Shown piece after piece: positions 4,819 through 5,441 of a stretch of 5,441 bases of DNA (its first letter is position 1; each line of letters opens with the position of its first letter). Made by a program: the position numbers and the translations under genes. Below the pieces are notes generated by a model. The model ran no database searches, was not told the origin of the DNA, and saw only the letters and a program-made list of their open reading frames with translations. Source of the DNA: Acidobacteriota bacterium (GTDB lineage: Bacteria > Acidobacteriota > Thermoanaerobaculia > Thermoanaerobaculales > Thermoanaerobaculaceae); NCBI GenBank assembly GCA_027458945.1, contig DAIDOU010000008.1:1-5441 (forward strand), in the 5' to 3' direction.

Positions 4819-5441
4819 ATGCAGGCGATGGTGCTCGACCGGCCGGCGACCGCCGAGGCGCGGCCGCTGGCGGCGAAGACGCTTCCCGAACCCGAGCCCG
4901 GCCCCACGGAGGTCGTGCTCAAGGTGGCGGCGTGCGCGGTCTGCCGTACCGACCTCCACACCGTCGAGGGCGAGCTGCCGTTGCCCCGGCTGCCGCTGAT
5001 CCCCGGGCACCAGATCGTCGGCGTCATCGAACGCGCCGGCCCCGGTGCCGCGGATCTCCTCGGGCGCCGGGTCGGCGTCGCCTGGCTCGGAGGCGCGTGC
5101 GGCACCTGCCGATGGTGCCGCAGCGGCCGCGAGAACCTCTGCCCGGACGCCCGCTTCACCGGCCTGCAGCGCGACGGCGGCTACGCGGAGCGGGTCGCCG
5201 TCGAGGCGGCGTTCACCTACCCGATCCCCGATGGGTTCGCCGACGTCCAGGCCGCGCCGCTGCTCTGCGCCGGCGTCATCGGCTACCGTGCCCTCCGGCT
5301 CGCCGGGGCGATGGCGGGCGGCACGCTCGGGATCTTCGGCTTCGGCGCCTCGGCGCACGTCGCCATCCAGGTCGCCCGCCACGTTGGCTGCGACGTGTTC
5401 GTCTTCACCCGCGCCGCCCGCCACCAGGAGCACGCCCGCGC
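4819..5441 (+). CDS. Zinc-dependent alcohol dehydrogenase family protein (partial, 3' end missing)
   Basis: N-terminal 207 residues of a medium-chain dehydrogenase; the C-terminal part lies beyond the window. The GroES-like domain shows catalytic-zinc residues Cys42 (in CRTDLH, with Thr44 and His47 as in the proton relay), His64 (PGHQIVG) and Cys150 (LLCAG). The structural-zinc cysteines are Cys94, Cys97, Cys100 and Cys108 (CGTCRWC, then ENLC). The nucleotide-binding fold begins with GIFGFGASAHVAIQVA (171-186). Six conserved cysteines, one zinc-binding His and the RTDLH...FTG...GGYAE pattern recall the uncharacterised zinc-binding alcohol dehydrogenase subfamily rather than a named enzyme. 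Members oxidise alcohols or reduce aldehydes with NAD(P)H; the substrate here is unknown. The residue after the zinc His is Gln, not the more usual Glu. ATG 4819 was chosen over 4798 because a GGAGG precedes it, the N-terminus MQAMVL fits the family, and a -10-like box ends only 1 base before 4798. It is divergent from the chaperone operon. Confidence 0.93.
   Translation, partial: MQAMVLDRPATAEARPLAAKTLPEPEPGPTEVVLKVAACAVCRTDLHTVEGELPLPRLPLIPGHQIVGVIERAGPGAADLLGRRVGVAWLGGACGTCRWCRSGRENLCPDARFTGLQRDGGYAERVAVEAAFTYPIPDGFADVQAAPLLCAGVIGYRALRLAGAMAGGTLGIFGFGASAHVAIQVARHVGCDVFVFTRAARHQEHAR

Noticed and set aside
4162..5433. 423-codon minus-strand open frame spanning the chaperone gene and the dehydrogenase
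   Set aside because: It would read through the divergent promoter and antisense through the well-supported dehydrogenase. The product is Gly/Arg/Ala-rich with no domain.
1..5441. Search for mobile elements, toxin-antitoxin pairs, defence genes, CRISPR repeats and tRNA genes
   Set aside because: No transposase motifs, terminal repeats, spaced direct repeats or tRNA-like cloverleaf were seen. All sizeable coding space is explained by housekeeping-type families except the 107-base fragment at the left edge.

Overview
The window is a GC-rich (roughly 70% by eye) stretch of ordinary chromosomal DNA from a diderm, Gram-negative-type bacterium. The diderm call rests on a Skp/OmpH-type periplasmic chaperone with a signal peptide. 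High GC, nearly all-G/C third codon positions and TTG/GTG starts would fit lineages such as Acidobacteriota, Myxococcota or high-GC Proteobacteria. The sequence does not allow a firmer assignment. I see no mobile element, CRISPR array, RNA gene or phage gene.

Layout. Bases 1-107 hold the 3' end of an unrecognised plus-strand gene. It converges on the main minus-strand block, and an 11-bp perfect hairpin (131-159) sits between the two stop codons. From right to left, the minus strand carries four tightly packed genes that look like one operon. They are a Skp/OmpH-like periplasmic chaperone (4739-4173), a single-pass membrane protein with a TPR-like domain of YfgM type (4150-3437), a thymidine/pyrimidine-nucleoside phosphorylase (3393-2095) and a 638-residue ABC-F ATPase (2093-177). 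The gaps are 22, 43 and 1 nt. Three of the four genes appear to start at TTG or GTG, each behind a Shine-Dalgarno-like sequence. Right of this block, on the plus strand, a zinc-dependent alcohol dehydrogenase begins at 4819 and runs off the window.

The divergent interval between the chaperone and the dehydrogenase contains a perfect 8-bp inverted repeat, GATTCTAG-N13-CTAGAATC. It places a TAGAAT -10-like hexamer on each strand, facing outward, and is the best candidate for a shared promoter or operator.

How the genes fit together. The first two operon genes plausibly act together in envelope protein export: a soluble periplasmic chaperone and a membrane-anchored TPR protein of the kind linked to the Sec translocon. 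The phosphorylase (nucleoside salvage) and the ABC-F protein (ribosome-associated ATPase) have no obvious link to that job and may simply be co-transcribed housekeeping genes. The most notable protein-level detail is in the phosphorylase. Its otherwise well-kept active site has Ala in place of the phosphate-contacting Ser, and Ala in place of the Arg, of the family signature. I find no convincing new multi-gene system here.
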